From Jaapia argillacea MUCL 33604 (Eukaryota; Basidiomycota; Agaricomycetes; Jaapiales; Jaapiaceae): a DNA stretch of 64,000 nucleotides. A program made the position numbers and the translations under genes. The notes below the pieces were generated by a model, which saw nothing but the letters and a program-made list of their open reading frames with translations, had not been told where the DNA came from and ran no database searches. The stretch is from NCBI GenBank assembly GCA_000697665.1, contig KL197721.1, positions 238,365 to 302,364 on the forward strand. Direction: 5' to 3'. Shown one piece after another: positions 60,303 to 64,000 of this stretch (the first letter of the stretch is position 1; each line of letters starts with the position of its first letter).

Positions 60303-61891
60303 TTATACGTTTCTTGGGACAGAACCAGCCCCATACACCTCCATGAGAACTCTCGAGCTATCCACTCCCGTACGAACCAATGTCTTATACATGTTGGTCA
60401 TAAAGTCCATTGGACCACAGACGTAGTACCTGTTAGAACCATCGCGTCAGTTCAGTGGACCTCAGTGAGTTAGGATCCACATCACTCACTGAGCAGTGGG
60501 GTCAGTTAAGAAAAGGTCCTCCTCTGGGATTACCACCAGATCCGGCCGCCCTTCAAAGTCGAAGTCTTTGCCTTCGACAGAGTCCTCCTCGGGGTCGGTA
60601 TAGAAAACGACAGAGCGAAGTCTCTCCGAATTCGCATTGACGAGTGTACGGACGTGTTCTCGGAACGCATGGCTGCCCCGATTCCGCGTCGTATGGATCC
60701 AAGTAACTCGTTTCGAAATTGGCACCGCAGATTTCTTGTCAACGAAGATCGAGTTAAGCATCGATATGAACGGGGTTTGACCAACGCCTGCTGAGATTAG
60801 GACGATCGGAGCCGCGGAAGACGTGTCGAGAACGAAAGTCCCGAATGGGGCTGTCATTTCAATGGTATCGCCCTCTTTCAGGGTATTGTGCAGGAGGTTC
60901 GACATCCATCCTCGATGATGGAAAACGGGGTTCCCATCGACATCTTCAGTTTCCGCCCCAGGATCTCGTCGAACGGATATACGCAAGTAGCCCGTATTGG
61001 GAGAGTCTGATAGGGAGTACCTGTCGCACGAAACGAGTCAAAGTTGGAACAAAAGGGGAAATTATTGTCACGGACTGGCGGCATTGATGGTAGTTAAATT
61101 CTGGCATGAACTGCCGTACCGAGATGAACTGCCCAGGCTTGAAAACCGGTATGGGTGACAGGGTCGGGTCCACGGGTACGAAGTAGAAGGAAGTGATATC
61201 TTCAGACTCCTTGATCCGCTTCTCAACTTTGAAAGACTGCCAGCCGACCCACGCCGCTTCTTTGTACAGCTCAGCTTCTCGATCGATACAGATGTGGGCC
61301 AATTGCCAGTATGCAGCCTTCCAAGCGTCCATCAACTCGTTGGTGAAGCCTCTCCCCAGGATGTCCTTGATTGCGGAGAGCACTAGTTCACATGAGGGTT
61401 TGAACAACACTGAGAAGTGGATCAAAAACTGACAATGATGTCCAACGACGGCATATTGGGCGGGGAGAACATTAATAGTGACGTGCTTGTGGCATATACG
61501 TTCAACGATGGGTTTGAATCGGGACAAGTCGTCGATGGATGCAGAGTATGCACTACAATCCGGCATTGGAGGAGTTGACTGCGTTCATCGTCAAGAAAAC
61601 TTACTATATTGCAGCTGCCAACGCGGCAGGTTGGCGCAGAGTCTATTGTAAAAGTAATCAATCATGGATTCCGAGCTCTGATAGCATTCCAAGGTCACTT
61701 GCCTTCTGGTTGGTTTGATTGAATAAAGGCCTGAGTTCTGGGTGATGCAAGAGCATTTGCTTGTAGAAGTGGCCCGTGATTGTCACCCAGTGCATAGCGA
61801 GGATGGGGCCCGTAGCCTTGACGAGTCTTCGTTGTGCATCGGTGAGGGGACGCGCCTCTGGGATGGTATCGACTTGACAGCCAGCGGACAT
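60303..61891 (-). CDS. YHB1: Flavohemoglobin (nitric oxide dioxygenase)
   Basis: Converts NO and O2 to nitrate using NAD(P)H, protecting against nitrosative stress. The ATG at 61891 starts the globin domain: LTDAQRRLVKATGPILAMHW, FYKQMLLHHPELRPLFNQTN, then AALAAAIYAYSASIDDL, RICHKHVTINVLPAQYAVVG (proximal His region) and LSAIKDILG. A 51-nt stop-free intron (61383-61433) lies between GHH and LLSAIKD. The FAD-binding barrel has FKPGQFISVRQFMPEF and YSLSDSPNTGYLRISV. The NAD domain has GVGQTPFISML and YYVCGPMDFM, and the protein ends MEVYGAGSVPRNV. Length and domain order match the family. Confidence 0.93.
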
Positions 61892-62583
61892 CTCTTGGGA
61901 AAGTTATAGGAGCAAAATGCGAGTGCTCGCTGTCTATGTAAAGCGCTAACTTGGACCTCAGCTATTCGGAGACGCACTCAAGGCTTCCGGAAGATATCGA
62001 AACCAGATCAAAGACCAGCGGAAGGCAGACTCTATGGGCTCCATAGATATCGGAGAGCCAGGAGGGGCTGGAGCTGGAGGATCCGAATCAAGTTGTCGAT
62101 TATCGAGGGGGGAGGGACGTCCTGAGCAGGCTGGGGCTCGGGATCACGGGCCATAGGAGCAGAGGCGCATCCAGAGTTCCAAGATACCAGTGAGCGGGAC
62201 CTCCCGATGCATGGCTATGAAACGTTTGTGAAATTCAACGTTTCATAGTTCATGACGCCCCCTCTAGTTATCGGAACGAGAGTCTACGAAGGTCATCATG
62301 TGTTGCAGGTTCGATGTGTAGAGGTTCGAAGGCGAGATGTTCCGCCACCGGACGTCGGGTTTTGGCAATAATTGTCCAATCCTAGTTCAATTACCGCATG
62401 CATGTGGCCAGCACGTCAGTTGTGAGGTGGTGTGTATGAACACAAGATACAGATTCTCAATCGCAGAAAAAGGAGGATAAAAGAAAGAGGAATACAGCTG
62501 AAGCGATCACAGAGTAACCCGACGCCAAGCAATACTACAAAGGAGAATCGTGCTTCTTGCGTGCTTCCCAACGCGAGCTCAAA
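61892..62583. promoter_or_regulatory. Flavohemoglobin upstream region
   Basis: 692 bp between the flavohemoglobin start and the stop of the MoCF-like gene. A short near-inverted repeat AACGTTTG...CAACGTTTCATAG lies around 62220-62250. No gene recognised. Confidence 0.5.
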
Positions 62584-64000
62584 TCATAAAGCAGACCTCT
62601 CAGCTTTCGCCTTTGCAATCTCCTCATCCGTCATAACCTTCCCTTGTAGCTGAACAACAACCTCATCCCCAATCTCCTTTATCCTCTTCGCATCCAACCC
62701 AATAAGAGACACATAAACACCTTGTCGGAGGAGAGGATATGACCCGACACGAATACCCTCATTCTTGACACGATTGTGGAGTTCGGTCAGGTAGGGAGCG
62801 ATGGATGATTCGGGGAGACTGTTTGTAAATAGGAAGTAAAACATTGTGAGTAATCGAAGGAGTCAAGGAAGGGGGAAAACGAGGGCACGCACGTGGTAAA
62901 GACTTGAAGACGCGAGGGTCGCTCGCTGGGCGGAGGGAGGGGCAAGTATGGCGTCAGTCCATCCAACATCTTCGTGTACAGCCTAGGAATCCCCGGGAAT
63001 ATACATAGTTTCCCCTCCAAACGAACCACAGGCTGTTAAAAAATCATAGATTGGCAACATGAAATCGACAAGGACTGGGACAACTCACGACCCAAATGTC
63101 CTCGGCGACAAATAGAGCTTCAGCGTTCTTCGGGAAGAGGGCCATCCTCTCTCTAGCCGTTCTCTGCTCTTCGTTCTGCGTGGCTATCCATGGCCGGCTT
63201 TTGCTCATTTCAGCCATTCGTCTGAGGGTTTCCTGATGGTGGACTAGGTCCTGGTTGAAAGCCTTTGCAAGAGATGCATATGTGATATCTGGAGGGGGAT
63301 GTCATTATTCGGTAAGCGAGGGGGCGAAGGGAATGGTTAAACGAACCATCATGGGTGGGACCGATTCCACCTGAAGTGATGACAAAGTCATACTTCTCAA
63401 CCATCCGCCTACTCGCTTCGACGCTAATGTCACCTGGTATGAGCATATTGTAGATTGATCGGAAGACACCAACTTACATCTCATCTTCGTCGTCAGCGAT
63501 GACCTCAATACGCTTCCTATGTGAGGGGCAAATCAGCGAAAAGTTCAATTCGGAGAGGAGGTGTGTAGAGATCGCACAGGTCAATACCGAGTTCGAAGCA
63601 AAACTTGGCAAAATAATTTGAACTGAAAACATCGTATAAATGTCAGTCAGCGTTTACTGATGGGAGAACAAGGGACTATGCATGCTTTTTGTCCATTGTC
63701 TTGCCATTGAGAATTTCGTCCCTTCCCAGATTCAAAACGCCAGGCGAGAGGATAGTTTGGAGAGCGAGAGGAAAGCGGATATACAAGAACGTTGTGAGAG
63801 GTGAACTCCAACTCGGATCGGCTTGACTATAACAAAACTCACCCGATAATCAGACAACCGGCCGTCCGAATGTACTTTCCCTCGCCGAGGGGGTTCGGAG
63901 GGACTGGCGACAACTCAAAGTCCCACTTATGCTCTTCTGTCGCAGGTTGAGAGGAGGCTCCTTTCGCCATCGTGTCTGGTGGCTGTGAAGACGAAGACAT
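62584..64000 (-). CDS. MoCF/molybdopterin-binding-fold protein (FAD-synthase N-domain-like)
   Basis: The first visible ATG is the last three bases of the window (63998-64000), so the true start may lie outside. The first exon reads MSSSSQPPDTMAK and GEGKYIRTAGCLIIG. Short exons follow: DEILNGKTMDK, SNYFAKFCFELGIDL, KRIEVIADDEDE and RRMVEKYDFVITSGGIGPTH, the signature of MoaB/MogA-fold domains. The C-terminal half has AFNQDLVHHQETLRRMAEMS, RMALFPKNAEALF, VRLEGKLCIFPGIPRLYTKM and ends at TGA 62584. In eukaryotes this fold forms the N-terminal part of FAD-synthase-like proteins; no PAPS-reductase-type FAD synthase domain is present here, so enzymatic role is uncertain. At least six exons. Confidence 0.78.

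Larger units (their letters stand above)
57745..60355. repeat. Segmental duplication, right copy (~2.6 kb)
   Basis: Counterpart of 54735-57569, carrying DUF6534 gene B and running into the last exon of the intact flavohemoglobin gene. Because its right edge lies inside a functional gene, the right copy is likely the source position and the left copy the duplicate; the DUF6534 copies themselves have since diverged. Confidence 0.85.

Overview
The window comes from an intron-rich basidiomycete nuclear genome, most likely Agaricomycotina and probably Agaricomycetes. The evidence is nearly every gene carrying 50-70 nt introns, fungal-only families (DASH subunit Dad2, PDR-type ABC pump, Kre9/Knh1-like GPI protein), and families that expand in mushroom-forming fungi: BTB/POZ proteins, F-box-like proteins, a Crinkler-like kinase, WH1 mini-proteins and DUF6534 membrane proteins. 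I cannot name a genus. All calls are made by reading translated frames and splice signals by eye. No database search was run.

Layout. 1-1.6 kb: no confident gene. 1.65-8.16 kb (-): PDR-type ABC transporter, with an assembly gap and a 59-nt poly-G run inside one intron. 8.2-11.4 kb: gene-poor, with a diverged tandem repeat and a perfect 59-bp palindrome. 11.4-16.3 kb: SURF6/RRP14 ribosome-biogenesis gene (+) convergent with a ZRG17-like zinc transporter (-). 16.6-32.6 kb: an accessory island with four BTB genes (+), a Crinkler-like protein kinase (-), one WH1/EVH1 gene and one broken WH1 copy (-), two F-box-like paralogues (-) and a secreted, probably GPI-anchored TIM-barrel-like protein (+).

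33.3-54.6 kb: mainly conserved genes. These are UPF3 (nonsense-mediated decay), a bHLH transcription factor, the mitochondrial Obg GTPase MTG2, a type I membrane protein, DAD2 (kinetochore), a Kre9/Knh1-like GPI protein, a NYN-nuclease/LOTUS RNA-binding protein, and the replicative helicase subunit MCM4. 54.7-60.4 kb: two tandem copies of a ~2.7-kb unit, each carrying a seven-helix DUF6534 gene. The left copy ends in the last 17 codons of flavohemoglobin. 60.3-64.0 kb: intact flavohemoglobin (nitric-oxide detoxification) and a MoCF/FAD-synthase-like protein at the window edge.

The most notable items are (i) the BTB/F-box/WH1/Crinkler-kinase island, whose BTB and F-box members are candidate substrate adaptors for CUL3 and SCF ubiquitin ligases and where two BTB genes share an upstream block, (ii) the segmental duplication that copied a flavohemoglobin 3' end, (iii) the NYN-LOTUS protein with a PKPQP-repeat linker, and (iv) several introns that are a multiple of three and stop-free, so retention would give in-frame insertions.
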